From Prevotellaceae bacterium (GTDB taxonomy: Bacteria; Bacteroidota; Bacteroidia; Bacteroidales; UBA932): DNA of 34,266 nucleotides. The DNA lies in the NCBI GenBank assembly GCA_031270845.1, contig JAISXF010000025.1:1-34266 (forward strand), in the 5' to 3' direction. Every line of letters begins with the position of its first letter. The stretch's first letter is position 1. The translations under genes were made by a program, and so were the position numbers. This document shows, piece by piece, positions 17,793-27,606 of the stretch. The notes below the pieces were generated by a model, which ran no database searches, was not told where the DNA came from, and saw nothing but the letters and a program-made list of their open reading frames with translations.

Positions 17793-19478
17793 TTAATAAC
17801 CCGGATTATTGGGCAGCAGGGTCGGCGTTTTGTTGATGTCGTCCTGCGGCAGCGACCACCATTCGTCCCTGTTGGCGCTATATTTAAAGGTTTCGACGCG
17901 GATATAATCGGTCAGCGCGCTGGCCATCTTCGCGCCGTACACCGCCCCGTTGAGGAGGCTGAAGGCGCCTTCGGGATCACTCCCCCAGCGGATAAGATCA
18001 TAATACCGAAGGCCTTCGAGGGCAAGCTCGCAGCGGCGCTCGCGCCGGATAATCTCCCTCAGATTGGCCGAACCCGGGTAGTCGAGGGCGGCAGCGGAGG
18101 TGAAGCCGGCGCGTTCGCGGATAGCGCGGACGGTACGGTTCCAGACCGCTTCGGAGAACGTGCCGTTGCGTTCGCAGGCTTCGGCGTACATGAGCAGGAC
18201 GTCGGCATAGCGCATCATAATGATGTTGTTATGCATCCGAAGGTCAAGCCCGTGGTCGGCATCGAACCATTTGCGGATGTAATATCCGGTCTGGGTTCGG
18301 TTTTCGCCGCCGTCGCCTCCATAGGCATTTTCGCCGGAGCCGGGGGTGATGTTAATCGTCTGTTCGACATAGGCTCCGGCCGCGTTCTTGTCCTTCCACA
18401 ACGCCCCGTGATAGACGACGGTGGCGGCCAGTCGCGGGTCGCGGCCGGTGTACATCGCATTGTCGCTGTACGTGGGGTCGGAGTCGTAGGGCGTGGGCTT
18501 CGTGTATGTTCCGCGCACCGGTAAGCCGCTGGCCTGCATGATATAGGCATCGACAAGCGACTGTGTCGGCGTCTTCCCCGTAACGCGATAACCGGTAACC
18601 GACGGCGGCACCATGTCGATAAAATCCTGCCATATCTTGTCGGGCAGGACGTATGAATAATCGAGAATGACCTCGTCATTGTACTCATACGCCGCCGCGA
18701 AAAGGTTCTCGTAGGCCGAAAAATGATCGGTCGCGGTGGTGAAAAGGCGGTATGTGCCATACTCATCCTGATTGTCGATAAGCAATTTACAGTACTGCTC
18801 GACGTGGGGCATGTCGTCCTGCATGAGATAGAGTCGGATTTTGAGCATCACGGCGGCGGCTTTGGTAATCCGTCCGCGCTCGGCGGCGGGAAGGGCTTCC
18901 TTCTTTGGCAGCTGCGGGATGATGTCGTCGAGTTCGAGATGCAGCGACGCAAGCACCTGCGCCCGCGGCGTGCGCCGGATGGTTTTCGAGCCGGCGACGT
19001 CGATATCTTCCAGAAAGAACGGAATATCGCCGTAGAAATTCGACATCCTGAAGAACAGAAAGGCGCGGATGAAGCGGACTTCGGCTTTCATGCGTGCGGC
19101 CATCGCGGGGTCGAGATTGGGAACGAGATCGACGTTGGCCAGAAAGACATTCGTGGTTTTGATTCCTTCAAAAAGCCATTTCCATTCGTCCTTAAAGAGG
19201 GTCGTGCTGGGGTTCGCCTGCCCTTTCCGAATGATGGTGGTCGCGGGATTGCCGCGGACTTCAATCAGATTGTCGCTCAGGGCTTCGTCCGTCCACATTT
19301 TGCCGGCATTATACATTTGGTTGTATGCCATGTTCATTACCAGTATCGCCCTGTCGGCGGAAGTCCAGTATTCGGCATCGGTGAACTTGTTGGTAGGCGC
19401 CTGTTCCATGTCATTACAGGCGATAAAGCCGATAATCGAACAGGTTAAAACGAGGGTATTAATTATTCTATTTTTCAT
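17793..19478 (-). CDS. susD: SusD/RagB family nutrient-binding lipoprotein
   Basis: This is the surface lid lipoprotein that captures oligosaccharide over the SusC channel. The 561-aa protein has a lipoprotein signal (GFIAC, Cys21). It shows the SusD TPR-like layout: an N-terminal EYWTSADRAILVMNMAYNQM block, EVRFIRAFLFFRMSNFYGDIP at ~133-153, and a C-terminal region ending in WWSLPQDDINKTPTLLPNNPGY. Length is normal. It starts 22 bp after the susC stop, the standard tandem pair. Confidence 0.95.
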   Translation of the reverse strand: MKNRIINTLVLTCSIIGFIACNDMEQAPTNKFTDAEYWTSADRAILVMNMAYNQMYNAGKMWTDEALSDNLIEVRGNPATTIIRKGQANPSTTLFKDEWKWLFEGIKTTNVFLANVDLVPNLDPAMAARMKAEVRFIRAFLFFRMSNFYGDIPFFLEDIDVAGSKTIRRTPRAQVLASLHLELDDIIPQLPKKEALPAAERGRITKAAAVMLKIRLYLMQDDMPHVEQYCKLLIDNQDEYGTYRLFTTATDHFSAYENLFAAAYEYNDEVILDYSYVLPDKIWQDFIDMVPPSVTGYRVTGKTPTQSLVDAYIMQASGLPVRGTYTKPTPYDSDPTYSDNAMYTGRDPRLAATVVYHGALWKDKNAAGAYVEQTINITPGSGENAYGGDGGENRTQTGYYIRKWFDADHGLDLRMHNNIIMMRYADVLLMYAEACERNGTFSEAVWNRTVRAIRERAGFTSAAALDYPGSANLREIIRRERRCELALEGLRYYDLIRWGSDPEGAFSLLNGAVYGAKMASALTDYIRVETFKYSANRDEWWSLPQDDINKTPTLLPNNPGY

Positions 19479-19500
19479 CGTAGTATCCTCCTGTTATGAA

Positions 19501-22500
19501 TTAAAATGTGATGTCCAGTCCCATTCCGTAATAGCGCAGTATCGGGTAGTTACGACCACTGTCGGCGCCGCCGCTGTTCATGTTGTTATCGTAGGGCGAC
19601 GATTCGGGGTCGAGGAACGAAATATTACTGAATGTAAATAAATTCTGGGCGTTAATATAAATCCGTGCCTTCTTCAACCCGACCTTCTGCGAAAGGCCTT
19701 CGGGCAGGGTGTAGCCGAGCATGAGGTTCTTAACCCGCATGTAGGCGCCGTCGAAAATGAAGAGGTCGGAGCCGTAGCCCTTGCCGTAGTTGAGCGTATT
19801 GCCGGTGGCAAGTCGCGGATAGCGGGCGTCGGTGTTGGTCGGCGTCCAGTAATCGAGCATGTGCTCGTACATCGTATAGCCGTAGCCTTCATGGAATGGC
19901 TCGACAAGCTCGCCACGCACCATCATGTCGCGCTGCAGGACGCCCTGCAGGAAGACCGACAAATCGAAGCCCTTCCATGCGATATTGTAGTTGATGCCGA
20001 ATGTGTATCGGGGGAAGGCGTTGCCGAGGTAGTACCAGTCGTTGTCGTCGATGACCCTGTCGCCGTTGCGGTCAAGGATCTTAAGGTCGCCAATCTGGAA
20101 CTCCACGCCCGGCCGCTTCGCCCAGCCGTCGATCTCCTCCTGCGACTGGAAAATACCGTCGCTCTTATATCCGTAATACGACCGCAGCGGCAGTCCTTCG
20201 CGGGTGATCTGCCAGATTTCCTCGTGGGTACTGATCGACTCAAAGCCTTCGAAATGCAGCACCTCGTTCCACGAATCGCCGAGGAGCAGGTTGAGGTTAT
20301 GGCGGAAGGCGCCGGTGCGCGCATTTAAGCCGACGGTAATTTCCCAGCCCTGGGTGCGCATTTCGCCGGCGTTGTAGTTTTTCGGCGTCGTGCCGTAAAT
20401 GAGCGGCACCAGAGGCGATACCAGAATGTGGTCGGTATTTTTGTTGAATACATCGAAGCCCAGCGAGAGCCGGTCGTTGAAGAAGGTGGCATCGACGCCG
20501 AAATTCAGCGTCCTCGATACTTCCCACTGCAAATCTTCGGAGCCGACCTGAAAGCCCGTACCGGCGACCATCACGTTATTGAACGCATAGGAGTTGGCAT
20601 AGACTTCGTAGGTGGTTAAATACTCATACGAGCCGATTCGCTGGTTGCCGAGCGTTCCGTACGAGAGGCGCACTTTCAAATCGCCGACTTTTTCGCGGTA
20701 GCTGCTCATAAAGGCCTCCTGCGAAATCCGCCAGCCGGCCGACGCCGACGGGAAGAAGCCCCAGCGCAGGTCTTTTTCAAATTTCGATGAGCCGTCGTAC
20801 CGTACCGACACCTCGCCGAAATAACGCTCGTCGTAGTCATAGCCCACGCGCCCGAAGACCGACGTGAGGCTGGTGCGTTCCGTAGCCATCGGGGTTACCC
20901 GCTGGTCGCCGATGAGGACTTCGGAGCCGGTTCCGGGAATGCCCAGCTGCGGGTCGGCATACCGGATATTCACCTGATTCTCCTCCGAGGTAAACGACTC
21001 GTTCGACGCGCCAAGCAGCCCCGTAACATGGTGCTTTCCGAACGACCTGTCGTAATCGGCATAAAGCTGCATGTTGAGCAGGTACATCCGCTTGTCCCAG
21101 TCTTCGGTATCCTGGTTGGTATTAGCCAGTGTAGGCTCGCCGTTGATGTTGTTATACTTGTAGAACTCGACCTGCGGGCGCCGGGTATAGCGATGGTCGC
21201 GGAAGACATCGGCGCCGAGCACCCCTTTGAGTTTCAATCCTTCAATAATCTGCAGCTCGGCCGAGGTATTAATGTTAATGTAATCGTTCTTGTACCTGTT
21301 GGAGCCGCCTTTTTCGAGCAGCCCCAGCGCCGTAAACTGCGTCAGGATGTCATTAACCAGATACTTCCCTGTTTCGGGATCCTGCTGCCGGTAATAATAA
21401 TAGGAAGGGATACGGGTTACGTCGGCGGCGATATTGCCGGTAGTCGTCGATGTATTGTTTTCGTGCGTATAGCCCAGCAGCGCCGAGAGCTTCAAGCGTT
21501 TATACTCGGTCGTGAGGTTGGTGCGGAAGTTAATCCGCTGGATGCCGTAGTCGGGGCCTACATAATTGCTCTGCTGGTCGTAGAAGCCGGCGGAAATCAT
21601 GTAGGTACTGTGCTCGCTGCCGCCCGAAATGCTCACATTATAATTCTGCTGCAGGGCATTCTTCAGAATCGTGTTCTGGAACTGCTCCCCGTTGCCGTGT
21701 TCGTAGAGGTCGCGAATTTGAGCGGCCGTAAATTCCGGCGCCCTGCCGGCATTGACGAGGGCAAGGTTCTTTAACGTGGCATTCTGGTAGCCTTCCACTT
21801 TCTTGAACAAATACTCCGGGCTTTGCACGCCTACCATCATGTTAAAGGCAACGGTCGGCGCCTGGTTCTTATGTCCTTTTTTAGTCGTTACCAGCAACAC
21901 GCCGTTAGCGCCCCGCGAACCGTAAATGGCCGCCGTGCTGGCATCCTTCAATACCGATATGCTTTCAATATCGGTCGGGTTCAGTTTGTTAAAACTGGCA
22001 TCATCCGACACTAACCCGTCGATCACTATCAGCGGCGTATTGTTGTTCATCGTCCCGATGCCGCGGATATTGATGTTGAGTCGCTGGTCGTTCGGGTCAA
22101 AATTACGTTGCTGGACAATCACGCCCGGTGATGTTCCCTGCAACGCCTGTGTAAGATTGGCGACGGAACGGTCGGCGAGCGCTTCCGCTTTCACCTGATC
22201 GACCGCGCCCACCGTACGCCGGCGGGTGGTCGTGCCATAGCCGATGACAATCACGTCTTCCAAAATTTGCGAATCACTCTCCATCACCACGTCAATCGCG
22301 GTACGGTTATTCACCGGCACTTCGGCTGTTTTGCAGCCGATGAAGGAGAAGATCAGCACGTCATTACCGGCGCATTCAATCGAATAGTCGCCGTCGAGGC
22401 CTGTCTGGACGCCACGCGAGGTAGCCTGTATTCGGACAGTTGCTCCAATCAACGGTTCCCCGTTAAACTGGACAACTCCTTTAACAGTAATCCGCGACGC

Positions 22501-22608
22501 GGGGTCCGCACTGTTGGCTGTTTGTGCCTCCGCCACGCTCATAAAGCCTGCGGCACACATAAGAACGGAGCCAACCACAATGATTTTTTTCAATTTCTTA
22601 AAAGTCAT
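19501..22608 (-). CDS. susC: SusC/RagA family TonB-dependent outer membrane transporter
   Basis: This outer membrane channel imports oligosaccharides with SusD, powered by TonB. The 1035-aa protein has a signal peptide (to ~28), a carboxypeptidase-regulatory-like N-terminal domain (~40-115, VKGVVQFNGEPLIGATVRIQ), then the SusC signature DVIVIGYGTTTRRRTVGAVD and a plug domain (~120-235, with LIVIDGLVSD and AAIYGSRGANGVLLVTTKKG). The rest is a 22-strand barrel ending with an aromatic residue (GMGLDITF). It is the first gene of the PUL and is divergent from the HTCS regulator across an 843-bp gap. Confidence 0.97.
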   Translation of the reverse strand: MTFKKLKKIIVVGSVLMCAAGFMSVAEAQTANSADPASRITVKGVVQFNGEPLIGATVRIQATSRGVQTGLDGDYSIECAGNDVLIFSFIGCKTAEVPVNNRTAIDVVMESDSQILEDVIVIGYGTTTRRRTVGAVDQVKAEALADRSVANLTQALQGTSPGVIVQQRNFDPNDQRLNINIRGIGTMNNNTPLIVIDGLVSDDASFNKLNPTDIESISVLKDASTAAIYGSRGANGVLLVTTKKGHKNQAPTVAFNMMVGVQSPEYLFKKVEGYQNATLKNLALVNAGRAPEFTAAQIRDLYEHGNGEQFQNTILKNALQQNYNVSISGGSEHSTYMISAGFYDQQSNYVGPDYGIQRINFRTNLTTEYKRLKLSALLGYTHENNTSTTTGNIAADVTRIPSYYYYRQQDPETGKYLVNDILTQFTALGLLEKGGSNRYKNDYININTSAELQIIEGLKLKGVLGADVFRDHRYTRRPQVEFYKYNNINGEPTLANTNQDTEDWDKRMYLLNMQLYADYDRSFGKHHVTGLLGASNESFTSEENQVNIRYADPQLGIPGTGSEVLIGDQRVTPMATERTSLTSVFGRVGYDYDERYFGEVSVRYDGSSKFEKDLRWGFFPSASAGWRISQEAFMSSYREKVGDLKVRLSYGTLGNQRIGSYEYLTTYEVYANSYAFNNVMVAGTGFQVGSEDLQWEVSRTLNFGVDATFFNDRLSLGFDVFNKNTDHILVSPLVPLIYGTTPKNYNAGEMRTQGWEITVGLNARTGAFRHNLNLLLGDSWNEVLHFEGFESISTHEEIWQITREGLPLRSYYGYKSDGIFQSQEEIDGWAKRPGVEFQIGDLKILDRNGDRVIDDNDWYYLGNAFPRYTFGINYNIAWKGFDLSVFLQGVLQRDMMVRGELVEPFHEGYGYTMYEHMLDYWTPTNTDARYPRLATGNTLNYGKGYGSDLFIFDGAYMRVKNLMLGYTLPEGLSQKVGLKKARIYINAQNLFTFSNISFLDPESSPYDNNMNSGGADSGRNYPILRYYGMGLDITF

Positions 22609-22792
22609 ACATGTTAGGTAGTTAGTTGATTTATAAAAGAAGTAAATAAAAATGCAGGTCTGTTCTCCTGGAAACAGCTTGCATAGAGTTCGGAAAATAA
22701 TGTGTGCGTTTCATATCGGTATTTGTTTAAATGATGAGTACTGTTTATTCGTTTTTTGTTATTCTTAAAAAAATTTCATATCTTCTATCGTT

Positions 22793-22821
22793 TTTTGATT
22801 AACTATTACAGTTAATCAAAA
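22793..22821. promoter_or_regulatory. 29-bp palindrome, left copy
   Basis: Perfect 11-bp arms, TTTTGATTAAC and GTTAATCAAAA, flank a 7-nt centre TATTACA. It is the exact reverse complement of the copy at 23125-23153. It is either an operator or one end of a small inverted-repeat element. Confidence 0.8.
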
Positions 22822-23124
22822 TGCCTTTTCTTCTTTATTATATTCTGTTTTCCCGTTCATTGCATTTTTTTTCGTACTAAAATTTCCGCCGGTCATCCTG
22901 TTTTATAATAGCTTTATTCCTTTATAGTTGCCTCGTTCGTCTTTTTAAAAACACAACTATTCGTCTCCTTTTTCGGCTCCTCGTTTTTCAGCATTAAACG
23001 GCTGTTATTATTGCTTTTATTCCTCTCAGAATACATTGCTTTCAGTAAAAATTCTTCCCCCGATTCGTCTCCAAACAGTATTTTCATGTTTATCATCTTT
23101 TGTTTATCACTGTTTTACTCCCGT

Positions 23125-23153
23125 TTTTGATTAACTGTAATAGTTAATCAAAA
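23125..23153. promoter_or_regulatory. 29-bp palindrome, right copy
   Basis: It has the same 11-bp arms as the left copy with centre TGTAATA, the reverse complement of the left centre. The copies are 332 bp apart, with no obvious target-site duplication outside them. Confidence 0.8.
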
Positions 23154-23283
23154 GAAAGAGGGCTTTATCCCTGTAATTAAGCCAAATAAATTTTAGTTAC
23201 AATAAAATTACACACATAAAACATAGCCGTACAAATTTCCAAATCCAAATTTAAAAGAAACATAATGTTTTGTTTACCGTTTG

Positions 23284-23291
23284 CAAAAGTA
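23284..23291 (-). promoter_or_regulatory. Candidate susC -7 box
   Basis: TACTTTTG on the minus strand matches TAnnTTTG, but no -33 box is visible and the leader would be about 670 nt. A second match, TAAATTTG, lies at 23246-23253. HTCS-activated promoters often lack a good -33 box, so this is only suggestive. Confidence 0.3.
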
Positions 23292-23395
23292 TCGAAAGAA
23301 AAAATAAAAACTGTACGATTTTCGGACACGAATGTACGACTTTGCGACATGTCATAAAATTTATATCTTTTTGTCGAAAAATCGTCTGTCCGCCG

Positions 23396-23426
23396 TTTGA
23401 GAATTGATAAAAATAGCATACTTTTG
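23396..23426 (+). promoter_or_regulatory. HTCS promoter (Bacteroidetes type)
   Basis: TTTG (23396-23399), 19 nt, then TACTTTTG (23419-23426) is a full two-box match. It predicts a start near 23433 and a leader of ~19 nt. Because the -7 box lies inside the longer open frame beginning at 23404, it supports translation from the ATG at 23452. Confidence 0.8.
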
Positions 23427-23451
23427 TTGCCTCAATATAAATTGCCTGAAC

Positions 23452-26400
23452 ATGGTACGGAAAACATTTTTAATAACAGGCGCCCTGTTAGGGTCTATTA
23501 GCCTGTCATCACATAATTTACGGCAGCTATCCAGCAAGGAAGGCCTGTCGAACAGCGCTATTTTATCTATCTATCAAGACCAGGAACGCTTTATGTGGTT
23601 CGGCTCCTGCGACGGGCTGAACATGTACGACGGCCTCCATATTCAAGTATATAAACCCACGACAAATAACTCAAACAGCTTGTCGGGAAACCTGATAGAG
23701 GGCATCATGGGCGCCGAGGACAATATCCTGTGGATTGCCTCCAACCACGGCTTTAACCGGCTCGACAAGAAAAAACGCACCATCGAGTACCACAACGAAT
23801 TTCAAGGCCGGTACCATTGGGCAAAAACCGCGACAAACGAAGTCTTTGCCATTCGTGAAGACCATTTTGTCCACTATTACAGTAAGGTGAGCCGGGAATT
23901 TGTACCTGTGCCGTTTTCAGGCATCTACAACGACAACATCCAGCGCTTTTTCATCGACCCCAATAATACGGCCTGGATTTTTTCGGACAACGGGAAAATT
24001 ATCCATGCCGCCGTTTCTTTTGCCGACGGCGCAACGCCGACGCTGGAAATTGTATCGGCGCTGGAACACGATACCGATTTTCTCTACGTGTTCAACGAAA
24101 AAGAGCGGGTATATCTGGTCGATAAGCGGTATTTGCTGTATGAACTGAATGTACTCACACAAAAGAAAAACCTCATCAAAAACCTCCGGCACGAAATACA
24201 GGAAAACGGCCTTATCTCGACCATCATCTGCGATGGCGACGACTACCTTGTGGCGTTCAAAACCAACGGACTAATACGGCTCAAGCACACCCCCGAAACC
24301 GAACTCAAATACCGAACAGAGCGGATCGATATTTACTGCGGCGTATTCTCGCTGTGCCGGGACGAAGGGCAGGGTATTGTGTGGATTGGGACAGACGGGC
24401 AAGGCGTGTACATGTATTCAAACGACGCCTTCTCGTTCCGCTCCACTACGTTTGCCGATTTGCCTTTTCATATCCAAAAACCGGTACGGGCGCTGTTGAT
24501 AGATAAAGATAATACGCTCTGGATAGGCACCAAAGACGACGGCATCCTCACGATTAACGATTTTCAAACCAACGGCGACATCAACGCCAAACAAATCGAC
24601 CACTACACAACCGGCAACAGTGCGCTCACCAACAACACCATCTATGCCTTTGCCGAGAGCCGGCGAAACGGGCTTTGGATTGGCGGCGACGGCCCCGGAT
24701 TAAACTATTATTCCTATAAAGAAAAGCGCATCCGGACGGTGGCCTCCCGCAGCGACGAAGAAATTGTCTATGTCCATTCGATTTGCGAAGTGAACGACAC
24801 CACGCTCTGGGTCGCGACCGTCGGGTCGGGCATCCTGAAAGTGATTGTGGGCGGTTCGGACGACGCCCCGTATGTCAAAACCGTGAAGCGATTCATGTTT
24901 ATCAAAGACGAAATTTCATACAACTATTTCTTCTCCGCGCTGCAGGAAAACGACAGCCTGCTGTGGTTCGGAAACAGGGGCTATGGCGTGCAGCGGCTCA
25001 ATTTCCAGACGGAAACATTTACGCCCATCCGCTTTTATAAAAAAGATATTGAAACAATTAATGACATCCTCAGCGTGCACAAAGACCGCAAGGGAAACCT
25101 TTGGTTCGGCACCAGCTTCGGCATCACCCGACTGCTGCAGTACGACCGCGATACGGTGATTTACGAGAACTACAACGAAATCGAAGGCCTCCCGAACAAC
25201 ACCATCCACGGCATTCTCGAAGACAACAACGGGCATCTGTGGCTAAGCACCAACAACGGCATGGTGCAGTTCGACGTCGAGACAAGGAAGTTTCGCATTT
25301 ATAATCATAAAAACGGACTGGATGTCATCGAATTTAGCGACGGCGCATACTTCCGCGACGAGAAAACCGGTATCCTCTTTTTCGGCGGCACAAACGGCTT
25401 TCTGTCCATTACGCAGGACGTGTTCGAAGGGCGGGAATTTACGCCGCCGATTTACTTTACCGGACTGAAGATTTATGAAAACGAATATAATTTAGTCGAT
25501 TTCATGCGCCGGACAAAACACGGCGAGTACCTCGAACTGCCTTACGAACAAAACTTTTTCTCTATCTCCTTTATTGCGCCCGATTACATCAACGGGCAGC
25601 ATTACCGCTATGCCTACACCCTCGAAAACTTTAACGACCAGTGGTTCGACAAGGGTTTCTCGAATGTGGTTACGTTCACCAAAGTCCCCCCCGGCGAATA
25701 CGTCCTGCATATCAAATACGACAACGGCATCGTCGCGGCGCCCCAGAACGACTACGCACTCAAAATCGTAATCCTGCCGCCATGGTATAAAACAATTTGG
25801 GCGTACCTGATTTACATCCTGCTGTGCGCGGCGGGGCTGTACGCGGCGCTGTGGATGGTGCGGACATCATACAAACACAAGCGGACGGCGATGATTGAAA
25901 AAATGAACCAGCAGCAAAAAGAAGAAATCTACGAATCGAAACTCCGGTTTTTTACCAACATTACGCACGAACTGTGCACGCCGCTCACGCTCATCTACGG
26001 GCCATGCGCCCGCATTGTATCATACGCCGGCACCGACACCTTTGTAAAGAAATACGCCACGCTGATACTGAAAAACGCCGAACGGCTGAACTCGCTTATA
26101 CAGGAGCTTATCGAGTTCCGGCGCATAGAAACCGGCCACAAATCCTGCATCATCGAGCCGCTGCTGATAGCCGACCTGACCCGGAATATTGCCGAATCGT
26201 TCATCGACCTGGCCGAAACGCGGAATATCGACTACCAAATTCATATTGACGACCCCGTAGAATGGAACTCCGACAAGGGATGCATCACCAAAATACTGAC
26301 CAACCTGCTCTCGAATGCCTTTAAATATACGCCCGACGGCGGAAAAATAGAAGTCGCCGTCGAGATTGACGGCAACACCCTGCAAATGCTGGTCGCCAAT

Positions 26401-27513
26401 ACCGGAAAAGGGATTAAAGCAAAGGACATCCCGCTGATATTCGACCGCTATACGGTATTGGAAAACTTTGAACGGCAAACGCGCCGGGGGCTCTCGTCGC
26501 GCAACGGGCTGGGACTGGCCATTTGCCATAATATGGTGATGCTGCTCAACGGGGAAATCAGCGTCCAGAGCGACCCCGATGCGTTCACCGAATTTAAGGT
26601 GCGACTGCCTTATCAGGAGCCGAATGTACACGGAAAACGGGAAATGCACAGCGAAGAAGCGCTGCTGCTGCAAAATTTCGGCAGCAACAAAACCGTTGTC
26701 GAAACCGAAGACTATAAATTTATCAAATCCCGCTCCACCATCCTCGTCATCGACGACGACCCCGAGATGCTCTGGTTTGTATCCGAAATATTTAAGGAAC
26801 ACTATAATATTATCCCCATCGACGACCCCGCGACGGTCATGGAAGTGCTGGAGCGCATCCGTCCGCAGCTCATTATTTCCGACATTATGATGCCGCAGCT
26901 CGACGGCATCGCGCTGCTTAAGCAAATCAAAGCCAACAGGCACACCGGCCATATTCCCTATATCCTGCTTTCGGCCAAAAATACGCCCGAAGAGCAGGTC
27001 GAAGGCATCGAAGCCGGCGCCGAAATGTATATCACCAAACCGTTTAATGTTGAATATCTCAAATCCGTTGCCGACCGCCTCCTGCAACGGCAGGATGATT
27101 TGAAAGATTACTACAATTCCATCATCAGCTCCTTTGAACTCACCGGCGGGAAGTACATCCACAAAGACGAGCGGACGTTCCTCGACAAAGCCATTAAAAT
27201 TATTGACGCAAACATCACCGACACGGCGTTTTCGACCGACTATCTGGCCTCGCAGTTAGGCATGAGCGCCCGCCACCTCGCCCGCCGGATGAAAAAAATC
27301 ACCGACCAGACGCCCGCCGATTTAATCAAAGAATACCGCCTCACTATTGTCGAGAAACTGTTAATTACCACCCAGCTGTCGATTGACGAAATCATGTACA
27401 AAGCCGGCTTTGCCAATCGCGGCAGCTTCTACCGCGCATTTTCCCAAAAATTCGGCACGACGCCGAAAAATTACCGCCTGCAGCAGGGAAGCGCAATGAT
27501 AAATTACGAATGA
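23452..27513 (+). CDS. Hybrid two-component system (HTCS) sensor-regulator of the PUL
   Basis: A one-protein sensor and transcription activator of 1353 aa in the inner membrane. In order: signal sequence (~1-20), periplasmic beta-propeller region of repeated W[FI]G blades (~20-690), Y_Y_Y domain (~690-760), transmembrane helix (~782-803, WAYLIYILLCAAGLYAALWMV), HisKA with His839 in THELCTPLTLI, HATPase (~940-1060, NLLSNAFKYTPDGG), receiver domain with acidic pocket at 1101-1103 and phospho-acceptor Asp1144 in SDIMMPQLDG, and an AraC-type DNA-binding domain (~1255-1345). The H-box has Cys where Arg is usual (HELRTP). Divergence from susC makes it the likely sensor of an oligosaccharide released by the PUL. 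Its last residues (NYE) and stop codon fall in the repeat block that begins at 27502. Confidence 0.96.
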   Translation: MVRKTFLITGALLGSISLSSHNLRQLSSKEGLSNSAILSIYQDQERFMWFGSCDGLNMYDGLHIQVYKPTTNNSNSLSGNLIEGIMGAEDNILWIASNHGFNRLDKKKRTIEYHNEFQGRYHWAKTATNEVFAIREDHFVHYYSKVSREFVPVPFSGIYNDNIQRFFIDPNNTAWIFSDNGKIIHAAVSFADGATPTLEIVSALEHDTDFLYVFNEKERVYLVDKRYLLYELNVLTQKKNLIKNLRHEIQENGLISTIICDGDDYLVAFKTNGLIRLKHTPETELKYRTERIDIYCGVFSLCRDEGQGIVWIGTDGQGVYMYSNDAFSFRSTTFADLPFHIQKPVRALLIDKDNTLWIGTKDDGILTINDFQTNGDINAKQIDHYTTGNSALTNNTIYAFAESRRNGLWIGGDGPGLNYYSYKEKRIRTVASRSDEEIVYVHSICEVNDTTLWVATVGSGILKVIVGGSDDAPYVKTVKRFMFIKDEISYNYFFSALQENDSLLWFGNRGYGVQRLNFQTETFTPIRFYKKDIETINDILSVHKDRKGNLWFGTSFGITRLLQYDRDTVIYENYNEIEGLPNNTIHGILEDNNGHLWLSTNNGMVQFDVETRKFRIYNHKNGLDVIEFSDGAYFRDEKTGILFFGGTNGFLSITQDVFEGREFTPPIYFTGLKIYENEYNLVDFMRRTKHGEYLELPYEQNFFSISFIAPDYINGQHYRYAYTLENFNDQWFDKGFSNVVTFTKVPPGEYVLHIKYDNGIVAAPQNDYALKIVILPPWYKTIWAYLIYILLCAAGLYAALWMVRTSYKHKRTAMIEKMNQQQKEEIYESKLRFFTNITHELCTPLTLIYGPCARIVSYAGTDTFVKKYATLILKNAERLNSLIQELIEFRRIETGHKSCIIEPLLIADLTRNIAESFIDLAETRNIDYQIHIDDPVEWNSDKGCITKILTNLLSNAFKYTPDGGKIEVAVEIDGNTLQMLVANTGKGIKAKDIPLIFDRYTVLENFERQTRRGLSSRNGLGLAICHNMVMLLNGEISVQSDPDAFTEFKVRLPYQEPNVHGKREMHSEEALLLQNFGSNKTVVETEDYKFIKSRSTILVIDDDPEMLWFVSEIFKEHYNIIPIDDPATVMEVLERIRPQLIISDIMMPQLDGIALLKQIKANRHTGHIPYILLSAKNTPEEQVEGIEAGAEMYITKPFNVEYLKSVADRLLQRQDDLKDYYNSIISSFELTGGKYIHKDERTFLDKAIKIIDANITDTAFSTDYLASQLGMSARHLARRMKKITDQTPADLIKEYRLTIVEKLLITTQLSIDEIMYKAGFANRGSFYRAFSQKFGTTPKNYRLQQGSAMINYE

Positions 27514-27606
27514 CGAATTACGAATTACGGCTTGCGCCGGATGAATTACGAATGACGAATTACGAATTACGGCTTGCGCCGGATAAATTATGGCTTCCTT
27601 ACGTCT
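27502..27606. repeat. Heptamer/42-bp tandem repeat covering the HTCS stop codon
   Basis: Two copies of a 42-bp unit (27502 and 27544) are each made of six 7-bp words, including AATTACG, AATGACG, GCTTGCG and CCGGATG, then three more words in register. The HTCS TGA (27511-27513) is inside the first copy, so the repeat supplies the end of the gene. Confidence 0.88.

Larger units (their letters stand above)
22609..23451. other. AT-rich 843-bp regulatory gap between susC and HTCS
   Basis: It holds the HTCS promoter, two mirror-image 29-bp palindromes and possible susC -7 boxes on the minus strand (TAAATTTG at 23253-23246 and TACTTTTG at 23291-23284). Either box would give susC a leader of over 600 nt containing both palindromes. 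Composition is much more AT-rich than the flanking genes. A 60-codon frame at 22914-23096 (minus) is present but unsupported. Confidence 0.6.

Noticed and set aside
22914-23096. 60-aa minus-strand ORF in the susC-HTCS gap
   Set aside because: Short, AT-rich, unrecognised, with no promoter or clear ribosome site. Possible but not supported.
26020-27162. 380-aa ORF antisense to HTCS
   Set aside because: A shadow frame of the HTCS kinase and receiver region, with low-complexity sequence and no family match. The same holds for antisense frames at 306-953, 28409-29359 and 14778-15980.
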